A stretch of DNA of 64,000 nucleotides from Cellulomonas chitinilytica (GTDB lineage: Bacteria > Actinomycetota > Actinomycetes > Actinomycetales > Cellulomonadaceae). Shown here piece after piece: positions 1 through 8,187 of this stretch. The notes under the pieces were generated by a model. It did not search any database and was not told the origin of the DNA. It saw only the letters and a program-made list of their open reading frames with translations. The stretch is from NCBI RefSeq assembly GCF_016862675.1, contig NZ_BONK01000001.1, forward strand, positions 186,001 to 250,000, given 5' to 3'. The position numbers and the translations under genes are program-made. Each line of letters starts with the position of its first letter. Position 1 is the stretch's first letter.

Positions 1-696
1 GTGCTGCCGCTGAGCCGCGCGATGCTCACGGTGTTCGCGCACATCCAGTCGCTGTCGGCGTCGTCGCCGTTCTGGGCCGCGAAGGACACCGGGTACGCGT
101 CGAACCGGGCCCTGCTGTTCCAGCAGCTGCCGACCGCGGGCCTGCCGTTCGCGTTCGAGCAGTGGGAGCAGCTCGAGCAGTACGTCGGCGACATGCTGCA
201 CACCGGCGTCATCGACCAGTTCGACGAGGTCCGGTGGGACGTCCGGCCGTCGCCGCGGTTCGGCACGCTCGAGATGCGGATCGCGGACGGCGCCGCGAAC
301 CTGCTCGAGGTCACGGCGATCTCGGCGCTCACGCACTGCTGGGTCGAGCACTTCTCCTCGATGCTCGACCGCGGCGAGACCCTGCCCACGCTGCCGCCCT
401 GGTTCACGCAGGAGAACAAGTGGCGCTCGGCGCGGTACGGCATGGACGCGATCATCATCACGAACGCCGCCGGCGACGAGGAGCTCGTCACCGACTCGGT
501 GGGTCGCTGGCTCGTCGAGCTGGCACCCGTCGCGGAACGGCTCGGGTGCAGCGCCGAGCTCGAGCAGGTGCGTGTCATCCTGCGTCGGGGCGCGTCCTAC
601 CAGCGGCAGCGGGCCGTCGCCCGGCGCAACGCGGGCGAGCTCGACTCCGTCGTGCGCTCGCTCGTCGCCGAGATGAAGGCGGGCCGGCCGCTGTGA
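1..696 (+). CDS. Carboxylate-amine ligase / glutamate-cysteine ligase family 2 (GCS2, YbdK-like), C-terminal part
   Basis: The frame is open from the first base, so the gene starts upstream; 231 residues remain of a family usually about 370-380 long. The core pattern WDVRPSPRFGTLEMR (residues about 79-93) matches the GCS2 strand that contributes to the ATP/metal site, followed by the helical C-terminal part. Known family members join glutamate or a related carboxylate to an amine such as cysteine using ATP, in the cytoplasm. The substrate cannot be told from this fragment; a mycothiol- or ergothioneine-related role is possible but unproven. The gene converges on the metallophosphoesterase, with 25 bases between the stop codons. 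Confidence 0.8.
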   Translation: MLPLSRAMLTVFAHIQSLSASSPFWAAKDTGYASNRALLFQQLPTAGLPFAFEQWEQLEQYVGDMLHTGVIDQFDEVRWDVRPSPRFGTLEMRIADGAANLLEVTAISALTHCWVEHFSSMLDRGETLPTLPPWFTQENKWRSARYGMDAIIITNAAGDEELVTDSVGRWLVELAPVAERLGCSAELEQVRVILRRGASYQRQRAVARRNAGELDSVVRSLVAEMKAGRPL

Positions 697-721
697 CCCT
701 GCCCGACCGCGCGCGGCCGCG

Positions 722-3280
722 TCAGGGCACCGACGACGCCGTCAGGTCGTCCCACCGGACGGTCACCGCGCCGGTCGTCGTGGCACCGGACAGGTAGGTC
801 GTCACCCGGACGCCGCCCGCCGCCTGGAGGGCTGCCGTCGAGTCCGTCGCGGTGTACTGCCACGCTGCGGGCTCGCTCGTGCCGTCGAGCCACGCGCGTG
901 CCCGCAGCGTCGTCGGCCCGGTCCCGACGGCCTGCGTGCGCACGTGCAGCACGGCCCCCGGCGTCAGCGTCACGCCGGGCAGCGTCCCGCCCGCGAGCGC
1001 GGTGCCGCTGCGCACCAGGTGCAGCTGCACTCCCCCGCCGGCGAGCACCTTGATCCGCGCGGCGTAGTCCGCGGACCCGACGACCCGGCCGGACACCGCC
1101 GCGTACAGGGTGTTGTCCGGCACGGCGGACAGCGAGACGGTGGCCTGCGCGTCCGTCGAGGTGGACGACACCCCGGCCAGGGTGCCGGTGAGCGTCGCGC
1201 CCGGTGCGACCTGCAGGACACCCGCCCCGCCGGCGACCGAGAACGCGGCGGTGCCGCCGCCGAGGGTCCACGTGCCGCCGGTGTCCGCCGGGCCCCAGCT
1301 CCGGGTCGCCGTGCGGGAGAACGTGTCGGCGGCGAGCACGTTCGTCGGGGGCGGCGCGGTGACGGTGACGGTGCGGGTCGCGGTCCCGGTGGCGCCGTCG
1401 TCGTCCGTCACCGTCAGCGTGACCGTGTACGTGCCGGCCGCCGCATAGGCGTGGGTCGCGGTGGTGCCGGTCGCCGTGCCGCCGTCGCCGAACGTCCACG
1501 ACCGCGCCACGACGGTGCCGTCGGGGTCGGCGGACCCGGTGGAGTCGACCGCGACCGACAGGCCGGTGGCGGTCGCGGTGAGCGTCGCCACGGGCGGCTG
1601 GTTCACGGGGGGCGGCGGGGGTGCCGACCCGATCGTCGTGGCCAGGACGTCGTCGTAGGAGGCCGTGACCGCGCCGCCCGTCGTGCCGCCGCTGACGTAC
1701 GTGGAGATCCGGACGCCGCCCGGGACCTGCAGCGCGGCCGTGGCGTCCGTGGCGGTGGCGAACCAGGTCGTGGGCTCGGGAGCGCCGTCGGGCCAGGCGC
1801 GCACCCGGACGGCCGTTGGCGCGGTGCCCTGCACCTGGACCCGGACGTGCAGCCGCTGCCCTCCCGTCAGGACGAGCCCGGGCAGCGTGCCGCCCGCGAG
1901 CACGGTGCCGGACCGCTCGGCGTGCAGCTGGACGGCGCCGCCGGGAAGCACCTTGAGCCGCGCCCCGTACTCCGTCGAGCCGACGAGCCGGCCCGCGACC
2001 GTGGCGTACAGCGCGGCGTCGGGGACGCGGTCGAGCGCGACGGTCGTGGTGAGGTCCGTGGCCGTCGACGCGACGGTCGTGAGGTTCGCCGTCACCGTGC
2101 CGCCGGGCAGCGGCGCCTGACGCCCGGCACCGGCGGCCACCGTGAACCGCGCGGTCCCGCCGGTGAGCGTCCACGTGCCACCGGTGTCGGCCGCGCCCCA
2201 CGCGCCGGTGAGCGTGCGGGTGAACGTGTCCGCCGCGAGCGGGGGCGGCGGCGGGGGCGGTGCCGTGCCGCCCATGTCGTACGGCAGGACGAACGCGCTG
2301 TCGTCGTCGGTCTCGAACCGGCCGAGCGTCGGCGAGTAGGTCACGGCGGTGATCTGGTCGGAGGCCGGGTCGAACGTGTAGTACCGCAGCCACCCGTCGC
2401 CGCCGTGCGCCCGTCCCTGGTAGTCGCTGAGGACGGCGTGCACGGGCTGCCCGCAGGAGTTGGTGTCCGTGCGGCGGGCCTCGGACTCGTCCCCCGAGTA
2501 GAAGTGCCCGTTGACGACGAGGAAGATCGAGCAGCTCGTGGAGACGAGCTCGTCCCACAGGTCCTGGCCGCTGTTGCCGCCGTCGGCGCGCAGCACCTGG
2601 GTGCTGAGCGCGCCCGTGACGTCGACGTAGGAGTGGGTGACGAGGATCGCGCGCCGCTGCGGGTAGGCCGCGAGCACCCGGCGGGCCCACGCGAGCGCGG
2701 CGTCGGGCGGGTTGTACTCGAGGTTGAGCACCAGGAAGTCGAGACCGGACGCGCTGAACAGGGCGTAGCTGTCGAGGTTCTGCCGGTCGACGCCGTCAGG
2801 CCCGAACTGGTCCTGGCCGAGATACCCGCCGTACGACGCAGCCGGCGTGTTCCACGACGCGCCCGCGTACCGGCTCGGCGGGAAGAACTGCTGGTAGAGC
2901 GGTGCGGCACCGGTCGTGAGGTCCATGTCGTGGTTGCCGGGGACGACCGTGTTCGGGACACCCGCGGCGTCGAGGACGGCGAGGTGGTCGGACGCGCGCT
3001 GCCACTGCAGGGTGGACGTCTCGACGCCGACGATGTCGCCGAGCCCGGCGACGAACGCGAGGTTCAGGTCGGCGCGGTGGTCGACGATCCACTGGGTCTG
3101 CGCGGCCATGACCGGGTCGTTCGCGGTCGTGCTGACGTAGTTCTGGGTGTCGGGGACGACGAGGAACGTGAAGGGCGCCGGGTCGTCGGCGGCCGCGGGC
3201 GCGGGCGGGGTGCCCACGACGAGCGCAGCGAACGCGAGCGCGAGCGCGGCAGACAGGGCGGGGCGGGGGCGTGGTGACAT
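722..3280 (-). CDS. Secreted metallophosphoesterase with PKD domain and duplicated C-terminal beta-sandwich-like domain
   Basis: 852 residues from the ATG at 3280, chosen because GAGGAGA lies just upstream and a signal peptide (RPRPALSA...ALVVGTPPAPAAA) follows at once. Calcineurin-like metal ligands are visible: PDTQNY, GLGDIVG, PGNHDMD, VTHSY and VNGHFYSGD, all before residue ~330. After a poly-Pro linker come a ~195-residue domain (about 350-543), a PKD domain (about 565-640, with the GDGG...HAYAAAGTYTVTLTV pattern) and a second copy of the ~195-residue domain (about 645-852). Both copies begin LAADTF and contain an (A/S)xTDxxxxVxLxxVPDxxLYA stretch. The expected product is an extracellular phosphodiesterase or phosphatase; the substrate is unknown. 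No cell-wall anchor is visible. It is divergent from the PadR gene. Confidence 0.85.
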   Translation of the reverse strand: MSPRPRPALSAALALAFAALVVGTPPAPAAADDPAPFTFLVVPDTQNYVSTTANDPVMAAQTQWIVDHRADLNLAFVAGLGDIVGVETSTLQWQRASDHLAVLDAAGVPNTVVPGNHDMDLTTGAAPLYQQFFPPSRYAGASWNTPAASYGGYLGQDQFGPDGVDRQNLDSYALFSASGLDFLVLNLEYNPPDAALAWARRVLAAYPQRRAILVTHSYVDVTGALSTQVLRADGGNSGQDLWDELVSTSCSIFLVVNGHFYSGDESEARRTDTNSCGQPVHAVLSDYQGRAHGGDGWLRYYTFDPASDQITAVTYSPTLGRFETDDDSAFVLPYDMGGTAPPPPPPPLAADTFTRTLTGAWGAADTGGTWTLTGGTARFTVAAGAGRQAPLPGGTVTANLTTVASTATDLTTTVALDRVPDAALYATVAGRLVGSTEYGARLKVLPGGAVQLHAERSGTVLAGGTLPGLVLTGGQRLHVRVQVQGTAPTAVRVRAWPDGAPEPTTWFATATDATAALQVPGGVRISTYVSGGTTGGAVTASYDDVLATTIGSAPPPPPVNQPPVATLTATATGLSVAVDSTGSADPDGTVVARSWTFGDGGTATGTTATHAYAAAGTYTVTLTVTDDDGATGTATRTVTVTAPPPTNVLAADTFSRTATRSWGPADTGGTWTLGGGTAAFSVAGGAGVLQVAPGATLTGTLAGVSSTSTDAQATVSLSAVPDNTLYAAVSGRVVGSADYAARIKVLAGGGVQLHLVRSGTALAGGTLPGVTLTPGAVLHVRTQAVGTGPTTLRARAWLDGTSEPAAWQYTATDSTAALQAAGGVRVTTYLSGATTTGAVTVRWDDLTASSVP

Positions 3281-3367
3281 CGTCGTCTCCTCGGGACGTC
3301 CCCAGTGGACCCCTCCGGACAAACCCTGTCAATCACCCACAAACGTGACCTCGGCTTCGCTAGGTAC

Positions 3368-3403
3368 TTGTCATTGCCTACTAGCTGGTCATACCGTACC
3401 CAT
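3368..3403 (+). promoter_or_regulatory. Leaderless promoter of the PadR-HAAS pair
   Basis: TTGTCA (3368-3373) and TACCGT (3392-3397) are 18 bases apart, and the -10 ends six bases before the ATG at 3404, so transcription would begin at or next to the start codon. The surrounding stretch is AT-richer than the rest of the window. No SD precedes the ATG. Confidence 0.6.
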
Positions 3404-3778
3404 ATGTCCGATCCCCAGCTCCTCAAGGGCGTCCTGCCCATGCTCGTCCTGGCGGTGCTGACCGAGCGCGAGTCCTACGGGTACGAGCTCGTCACCCGCC
3501 TGCAGGACGCGGGCCTCGACGACATGTCCGCGGGCACGGTCTACCCCGTGCTCAACCGGCTCGAGCGCGACGGCCTCGTCGCCAGCCGGCTCGTCGCTTC
3601 CAGCGCGGGACCCGCCCGCAAGTACTACGTCCCGACGCCCGACGGCACGGCGGAGCTGGCCCGTGCCACGCAGGCGTGGGCGACCCTCAGCCGCACCGCC
3701 GCCACCCTGCTCGCCCGAGCCGGCACCGGTACCGGCACCGACCTCCCCACCACCCCACGCGCCGAGGAGGCGTCATGA
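3404..3778 (+). CDS. PadR-family transcriptional regulator
   Basis: 124 residues from the ATG at 3404; an in-frame ATG at 3305 would add 33 residues that do not fit the family. The winged-helix signature is clear: LLKGVLPMLVLAVLTERESYGYELV, then SAGTVYPVLNRLERDGLV, then the YYVPTPDGTAEL wing. This is the short PadR class, with a dimerising C-terminal helix. PadR proteins are DNA-binding repressors that often sense small ligands. The stop overlaps the next start (ATGA), coupling it to a HAAS-domain membrane protein; PadR-HAAS pairs are common and usually autoregulated. Confidence 0.92.
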   Translation: MSDPQLLKGVLPMLVLAVLTERESYGYELVTRLQDAGLDDMSAGTVYPVLNRLERDGLVASRLVASSAGPARKYYVPTPDGTAELARATQAWATLSRTAATLLARAGTGTGTDLPTTPRAEEAS

Positions 3779-4317
3779 CCGCCACGCTGCCCCGCCTGTC
3801 ACCGCGCGACCGGTTCGTCCGCGAGCGCTACCTGCTGCGCTTCTCGTGGGCGATGCAGGACTACCCGAAGAACCGCCGCATCGTGCGCGAGCTGCGCACC
3901 GAGCTGACGGCCACGGCCGCGGAGGTGGGCATGACGCGCGCCGTCGCCGACCTCGGGCATCCCCGCGTGCTCGCCGAGGAGTACGTCGCCGAGCTGGGCC
4001 GCCGCCTGCCACGGTGGGGCACCGGTGCGGTCTGGGGCGCGCTCGCGGCATCGACGCTGGTCTGGCTCAGCTGGGCGTACGCCGCCGGCACGCTCGACAC
4101 CCTCGCGGCCATGGGCGGCGGCACCGTCGAGCACACGGCGTTCGGTGCCACCACCACGTACACGTACACCGCGGACACGGTCTCCGTCGGCACGGTCGCG
4201 ACGTGGCGGCTGGCGCTCGTCTACCTCGTCGTGTTCCTGGTGCCCTACCTGGTCGGTGCCCGGGTCTGGCGCACGTGGCGCCGTCCGGAGCGCGCCCGCG
4301 ACGCCGTCCCCGCGTGA
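3775..4317 (+). CDS. HAAS-domain membrane protein (PadR partner)
   Basis: 180 residues starting in the ATGA overlap with padR. Residues ~12-75 form the alpha-helical HAAS-type cytoplasmic module (RERYLLRFSWAM...PKNRRIVRELRTEL), with an ADLGHPRVLAEEYV segment typical of these proteins. Two membrane segments follow (about 82-105 and 142-163), separated by a Thr/Tyr-rich external loop. HAAS proteins are thought to act as transmembrane partners of PadR regulators; the signal is unknown. It converges on tsaD with 13 bases between. Confidence 0.7.
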   Translation: MTATLPRLSPRDRFVRERYLLRFSWAMQDYPKNRRIVRELRTELTATAAEVGMTRAVADLGHPRVLAEEYVAELGRRLPRWGTGAVWGALAASTLVWLSWAYAAGTLDTLAAMGGGTVEHTAFGATTTYTYTADTVSVGTVATWRLALVYLVVFLVPYLVGARVWRTWRRPERARDAVPA

Positions 4318-4330
4318 CCGGTCGGTCCAG

Positions 4331-5371
4331 CTAGACGAGCACCTGCGTGAGCGGCATCGACGAGTCGACCGGGAGGTCGAGCGACGACGGCGGCAGCCCG
4401 CGCCGCACCACGGCCGACCCGAGGGCGGCGATCATGGCGCCGTTGTCCGTGCAGTACCGGATGGGCGGGATCCGCAGCTCGATACCGGCCTCGGCGCAGC
4501 GCTTCGCGGCCATGTCGCGCAGCTGGGAGTTGGCGGAGAACCCGCCACCCACGACGAGCGTCGACACGTCGTGCCGCCGGCACGCCGCGATCGTCTTGGC
4601 GGTGAGCACGTCGGCGACGGCCTCGGCGAACGACGCGGCGACGTCGTTCAGCGGGATCTCGCGACCGGCGTCCTGCTGCGTCTCGACCCAGCGGGCGACC
4701 GCCGTCTTGAGGCCCGAGAACGAGAAGTTCGCCGCGTGGTCGGCCTGGTCCTTGGGGGCCGTGAGGCCGCGGGGGAACCGGATCGCGTGCGGGTCGCCGT
4801 CGCGGGCGAGCCGGTCGATGTGCGGGCCGCCCGGGTACGGCAGGCCGAGCAGGCGGCCCACCTTGTCGAATGCCTCCCCCGCGGCGTCGTCGAGCGTCGA
4901 GCCGAGCTCGGTGACGTTCACGGTGTCGTCGATCAGCAGCAGCGACGAGTGCCCGCCGGACACCACGAGGGCCATGACACGCTCGGGGAACGGCCCGTCG
5001 ACGAGCTCGTCGACGACCGCGTGCCCGATGACGTGGTTGACGCCGTAGAGGGGCTTGCCGAGCCCGAGGGCCAGCGCCTTGGCCGCGGACGCGCCGACCG
5101 TGAGCGGGCCGACGAGCCCCGGCCCCGCGGTGACGGCGATCGCGTCGACCTCGCCGAGCGAGACGTCGGCGGTGGCGAGCGCGCGCTCGATGGTCGGGAC
5201 CATCGCCTCGAGGTGGGCGCGGGACGCGATCTCGGGGATGATGCCGCCGAACCGCGCGTGCTCGTCGACGGAGCTCGCGACGGCGTCGACCAGCAGGTCG
5301 TGGCCGCGGACGAGCGCGACGCCCGTCTCGTCGCACGAGGTCTCGATGCCGAGGACGAGGGGGTCTGCCAT
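4331..5371 (-). CDS. tsaD: tRNA N6-adenosine threonylcarbamoyltransferase TsaD
   Basis: 346 residues. The ATG at 5371 gives the standard N-terminus [19 protein letters not shown]; the frame stays open upstream but without family similarity. The family signatures are present: [10 protein letters not shown], the metal-binding HVIGH segment (~111-115), [10 protein letters not shown], the [10 protein letters not shown] loop and the GGGFSAN segment. With TsaB and TsaE it transfers the threonylcarbamoyl group to A37 of ANN-decoding tRNAs. It is separated from tsaB/tsaE/rimI by the sulfurtransferase and a divergent nitroreductase, unlike the usual adjacent order. A TATCCT -10 ends seven bases before the start. 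Confidence 0.97.
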   Translation of the reverse strand: MADPLVLGIETSCDETGVALVRGHDLLVDAVASSVDEHARFGGIIPEIASRAHLEAMVPTIERALATADVSLGEVDAIAVTAGPGLVGPLTVGASAAKALALGLGKPLYGVNHVIGHAVVDELVDGPFPERVMALVVSGGHSSLLLIDDTVNVTELGSTLDDAAGEAFDKVGRLLGLPYPGGPHIDRLARDGDPHAIRFPRGLTAPKDQADHAANFSFSGLKTAVARWVETQQDAGREIPLNDVAASFAEAVADVLTAKTIAACRRHDVSTLVVGGGFSANSQLRDMAAKRCAEAGIELRIPPIRYCTDNGAMIAALGSAVVRRGLPPSSLDLPVDSSMPLTQVLV

Positions 5372-5384
5372 GCCGTCCAGGATA
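5372..5384 (-). promoter_or_regulatory. Leaderless -10 of tsaD
   Basis: On the minus strand TATCCT (5384-5379) is followed by seven bases and then the ATG of tsaD at 5371, with no SD. A -35 is not obvious. Confidence 0.5.
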
Positions 5385-5398
5385 GGTGGGGAGGCCGA

Positions 5399-5453
5399 GT
5401 GACCAGCGTCACGCCCGCTCCCCGGAATCTCCGGGGGTAGTTGACGCTTCAAC
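5399..5453. promoter_or_regulatory. Three consecutive inverted repeats between tsaD and the nitroreductase gene; candidate operators
   Basis: GTGACcagcGTCAC (5399-5412), CCCCGGAatcTCCGGGG (5420-5436) and GTTGAcgctTCAAC (5440-5453) are perfect dyads packed in 55 bases of the 87-base divergent spacer. The last ends five bases before the nitroreductase ATG. Its TTGA-n4-TCAA form resembles MarR-family operators (inference from pattern only). Confidence 0.5.
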
Positions 5454-5458
5454 GACAC

Positions 5459-6100
5459 ATGACCACTGACGTGACTGTCCTCGACGGGCTCGACTTCCCG
5501 CTCCCCGGCCTCGCCGTCTCCGACGACGTCGCCGACCTGCTGTTCCGGGAGGCCCGCACCGTCGGCGCCTTCACCCAGGACGACGTGACCGACGAGCAGA
5601 TCGCCGCCGTCTACGACCTCGTCCGGTGGGGTCCGACGGCGATGAACACGATCCCCCTGCGCCTGCTCGTCGTGCGCACCCCCGAGGCCCGCGCCCGTCT
5701 CGCGGCCCTCATGCCCGAGGGCAACCGCGAGCGCGTGCTCGCCGCCCCCGTGACGCTCGTGCTCGCCGCCGACCCCGGCTTCCACAAGCACCTGCCGGTG
5801 CTCGCGCCGCACATGGCCTCCTACGCGGACGTCCTCGAGCCGCAGGCCGACACGCGCGACCAGATGGCCCGCACCAACGCCCTCATCCAGGCCGGCTACC
5901 TCATCGTCGGGCTGCGCGCCGCGGGCCTCGACGCCGGCCCGATGGCCGGTGGCGACACCCAGGGCATCGACGCCGAGTTCTTCGCGGAGACCGGCTGGAA
6001 GTCGCTGTTCGTCGTCAACGTCGGCCGCCGCGAGGGCGCCGGCACGCACCGCCCGCGCGCGGAGCGGCTCACGTTCGCCGACACGTCGCTGACCGTCTGA
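5459..6100 (+). CDS. Nitroreductase-fold protein, malonic semialdehyde reductase RutE-like
   Basis: 213 residues from ATG 5459; a TTG at 5441 would add six residues and would overlap the inverted repeat, so I prefer the ATG. The [18 protein letters not shown] segment (residues ~57-74) and the late [28 protein letters not shown] segment are characteristic of the RutE/HadB-like FMN-dependent nitroreductases. RutE reduces 3-oxopropanoate in pyrimidine degradation, but no other rut gene is nearby, so the substrate is open and a detoxifying quinone or nitro reductase is equally possible. The dyad just upstream suggests a dedicated repressor encoded elsewhere. Confidence 0.85.
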   Translation: MTTDVTVLDGLDFPLPGLAVSDDVADLLFREARTVGAFTQDDVTDEQIAAVYDLVRWGPTAMNTIPLRLLVVRTPEARARLAALMPEGNRERVLAAPVTLVLAADPGFHKHLPVLAPHMASYADVLEPQADTRDQMARTNALIQAGYLIVGLRAAGLDAGPMAGGDTQGIDAEFFAETGWKSLFVVNVGRREGAGTHRPRAERLTFADTSLTV

Positions 6101-6114
6101 CCGTCCGACGGCCA

Positions 6115-6148
6115 CGAGGGCCGCGACCCACCCGGGTCGCGGCCCTCG
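6115..6148. terminator. Bidirectional terminator hairpin
   Basis: A perfect 15-bp stem (6115-6129 with 6134-6148; arm CGAGGGCCGCGACCC) and a four-base loop lie between the converging nitroreductase and sulfurtransferase stop codons. There is no T tract, as is usual in high-GC actinobacteria. Confidence 0.8.
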
Positions 6149-6154
6149 CGCATG

Positions 6155-6979
6155 TCAGCGACCCGTCGCCACCGGACGGTCCGGGTCGTTCGACCACTGC
6201 GACCACGACCCCGGGTACAGCGCGGCCTCGACCCCCACGGCCGCGAGCGCCGCGACCTGGTGCGCGGCCGTCACGCCCGACCCGCAGTACACCGCGACCG
6301 GGCCCGTGACGTCCCGGAACCGGGCGCGCAGCGCGTCGTCCGGCAGGAACGACCCGTCCGGTGCGAGGTTGCCCGCCGTCGGCACGCTCAGCGCACCCGG
6401 GATGTGGCCCGCCTGCGGGTCGACGGGCTCGACCTCCCCCGCGTAGCGCTCGGCCGCCCGCGCGTCGAGCAGGTCCCCCTCCCAGGCGGCGGCCTCGTCC
6501 GCGGTCACCGTCGGGAGCGCGCCGGGGACGAGGACGACGTCGCCCGGCTCGGCGAGCACGTCACCGGCCTCGACGCCCAGGCCGGCCGCGACCCAGCCGT
6601 CCAGGCCGCCGTCGAGCAGCCGCACGTCCGGCACGCCCGCCCAGCGCAGCAGCCACCACGCGCGGGCGGCGGACATCCCGCCGACGCCGTCGTACACGAC
6701 GACCGCCCGGTCGTCACGCACGCCCCACCGCCGGGCCGCGGCCTCGAGGTCGCCGACGTCCGGCAGCGGGTGCCTCCCCTCGGCCGGGCTCGGCGGCGCG
6801 GCGAGCTCCGTCTCCAGGTCCACGAACACCGCCCCCGGCACGTGCGCCGCGAGGTACAGCTCGTGACCGTCGGTCCGGCCGAGCGCCCACCGCACGTCGA
6901 GCACCAGGGGCGGCTCGTCGCCCGCGAGCGCCGCCGCCAGCGTCGCTGCGTCCACCAGCACGTCGGACCTCGTCGTCAT
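6155..6979 (-). CDS. Sulfurtransferase with two rhodanese domains (3-mercaptopyruvate type)
   Basis: 274 residues, starting with the ATG that overlaps the rimI stop by four bases. Two rhodanese repeats: the first, inactive one carries LVLDVRW and HVPGAVFVDL; the second carries LLDARAAERYAGE, GHIPGAL and the active-site loop VYCGSGVTA with the catalytic Cys near residue 231. The CGSGVT loop, rather than the CRKGVT of thiosulfate enzymes, favours 3-mercaptopyruvate as donor (family rule). It is the last gene of the alr-tsaE-tsaB-rimI operon and ends at a strong terminator. A link to tRNA thiolation is only a guess. Confidence 0.92.
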   Translation of the reverse strand: MTTRSDVLVDAATLAAALAGDEPPLVLDVRWALGRTDGHELYLAAHVPGAVFVDLETELAAPPSPAEGRHPLPDVGDLEAAARRWGVRDDRAVVVYDGVGGMSAARAWWLLRWAGVPDVRLLDGGLDGWVAAGLGVEAGDVLAEPGDVVLVPGALPTVTADEAAAWEGDLLDARAAERYAGEVEPVDPQAGHIPGALSVPTAGNLAPDGSFLPDDALRARFRDVTGPVAVYCGSGVTAAHQVAALAAVGVEAALYPGSWSQWSNDPDRPVATGR

Positions 6980-7509
6980 CCTCTGTCCCCCTCGTCGGCA
7001 CGCTGGTCGGCACGCTGGTCGGCACGCTGGCCGGCACGCTGGTCGGCACCGTCGCGGCGCAGGTCGAGCCGCATCGTCCACGCGTCGGCGTTCTCCGGCT
7101 GGTAGTACCCGCGTCGCAGGCCCATCCGCTCGAAGCCGACGCTCTCGTACAGGTGCAGGGCGGGCTCGTTGTCGACCCGCACCTCGAGCAGCACCGCCCC
7201 CGCGCCGAGGGTCCGGGCCCGGTCGAGCAGCTCGCCGAGCAGCCGCCGGCCGACGCCGCGGCGCTGGTGGGCGACGTCCGTGCCGATCGTCATGACCTGG
7301 GCGTCGAACCCGTCGAACCACAGCCCGGCGTACCCGACGAGCTCGCCCGTGTCCCCGTCCAGCGCCCCGACGTACCAGCGCCCGGGCCCGGACAGCTCCT
7401 CGACGATCGACTCGCGCGACCACGCGCCCGCACCGAACAGCTCGCCCTCCATCCGGACGACCGCCGGCACGTCCAACGGGCACAGCGACCGGACGACGAG
7501 GCTCGTCAT
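6976..7509 (-). CDS. rimI: Ribosomal-protein S18 alanine N-acetyltransferase RimI
   Basis: 177 residues. The GNAT core runs to about residue 150: QVMTIGTDVAHQRRGVGRRLLGEL holds the acetyl-CoA pyrophosphate loop, followed by LLEVRVDNEPALHLYESVGF and the RRGYYQP end typical of RimI. The known role is N-terminal acetylation of S18. The start overlaps the tsaB stop (ATGA) and its stop overlaps the sulfurtransferase start. The last ~25 residues (repeated ADQR/AGQR) are encoded by a 12-bp tandem repeat and lie beyond the catalytic fold, so they are probably dispensable. Confidence 0.92.
   Translation of the reverse strand: MTSLVVRSLCPLDVPAVVRMEGELFGAGAWSRESIVEELSGPGRWYVGALDGDTGELVGYAGLWFDGFDAQVMTIGTDVAHQRRGVGRRLLGELLDRARTLGAGAVLLEVRVDNEPALHLYESVGFERMGLRRGYYQPENADAWTMRLDLRRDGADQRAGQRADQRADQRADEGDRG
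6994..7053. repeat. 12-bp tandem repeat in the 3' end of rimI
   Basis: The unit GTCGGCACGCTG occurs three times exactly (6994-7029), once as GCCGGCACGCTG (7030-7041) and once degenerate (7042-7053). In the rimI frame it encodes repeated RADQ-type residues. Confidence 0.9.
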
Positions 7510-8183
7510 CCGAGGACGCGCTTCCCGCCGGCCGAGGGCACCGCGTCGGGGCGGCGCAGGTAGAGGGGCTCGGTGTCGAGGACCTGGCCCGCTGCCGCGC
7601 GCGCCAGCGCGAGCCGGGCGAGCTCGGCGGGGTCCACGTCGAGGTCGAGCGCCCCGTCCGCCGCGAGCGCCGGGTACAGCGCGGCACCGCGCCCCACGAC
7701 GAGCGCACCACCGGTCCTCGGGTCCGCGGCGACGTCGGCCGGCGACGCGACCTCGGGGGCGACGACGACCTGGACGTCGCCCGGGCCGTGCACCCGGTAC
7801 AGCGCCCAGTACACCTCGCGGCGGCGCGCGTCCGTCGCGACGAGCACGTCCGCGCCCGCCGGGAGGGTGCGGGACGCCGTCGCCGCCACCGCGTCGAGGC
7901 TCGGCACGCCGTGCACGGGGATGCCGAGGGCCAGGCCGAGCGTGCGGGCCGTGACCAGGCCGACGCGCAGGCCGGTGAACGGCGCGGGGCCGGTGCCGAC
8001 GACGACCGCCGTCAGCGCGGCCCGGTCGACACCCGCCTCGGCCAGCGCCGCCTCGACCATCGGGGCGAGCAGCTCGGCGTGGTGGCGGGGCTGGTCGTCG
8101 GACCGGGCGGCGAGCACGGTGCCGTCGTCGCCGAGCACGGCGACCGCCACGGACGACGAGGTGTCGAGTGCGAGGACGGGCAT
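7506..8183 (-). CDS. tsaB: tRNA threonylcarbamoyladenosine biosynthesis protein TsaB
   Basis: 225 residues. The ASKHA-fold start MPVLALDTSSSVAVAVL and the VVVGTGPAPFTGLRVGLVTARTLG segment (about 61-84) are diagnostic of TsaB; the catalytic features of TsaD are absent, as expected for the non-catalytic scaffold partner. TsaB dimerises with TsaD and recruits TsaE. It starts four bases after tsaE and its stop overlaps rimI, so the genes are translationally coupled. Confidence 0.95.
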   Translation of the reverse strand: MPVLALDTSSSVAVAVLGDDGTVLAARSDDQPRHHAELLAPMVEAALAEAGVDRAALTAVVVGTGPAPFTGLRVGLVTARTLGLALGIPVHGVPSLDAVAATASRTLPAGADVLVATDARRREVYWALYRVHGPGDVQVVVAPEVASPADVAADPRTGGALVVGRGAALYPALAADGALDLDVDPAELARLALARAAAGQVLDTEPLYLRRPDAVPSAGGKRVLG

Positions 8184-8187
8184 CGGG

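Noticed and set aside
3305..3403. Upstream ATG of the PadR gene
   Set aside because: The extra 33 residues cross the promoter, use atypical codons and do not match the family; the conserved start is MSDPQLLKG at 3404.
6994..7053. The 12-bp tandem arrays as CRISPR or attachment sites
   Set aside because: Direct head-to-tail units with no spacers, in frame within genes, and no integrase or cas gene nearby.
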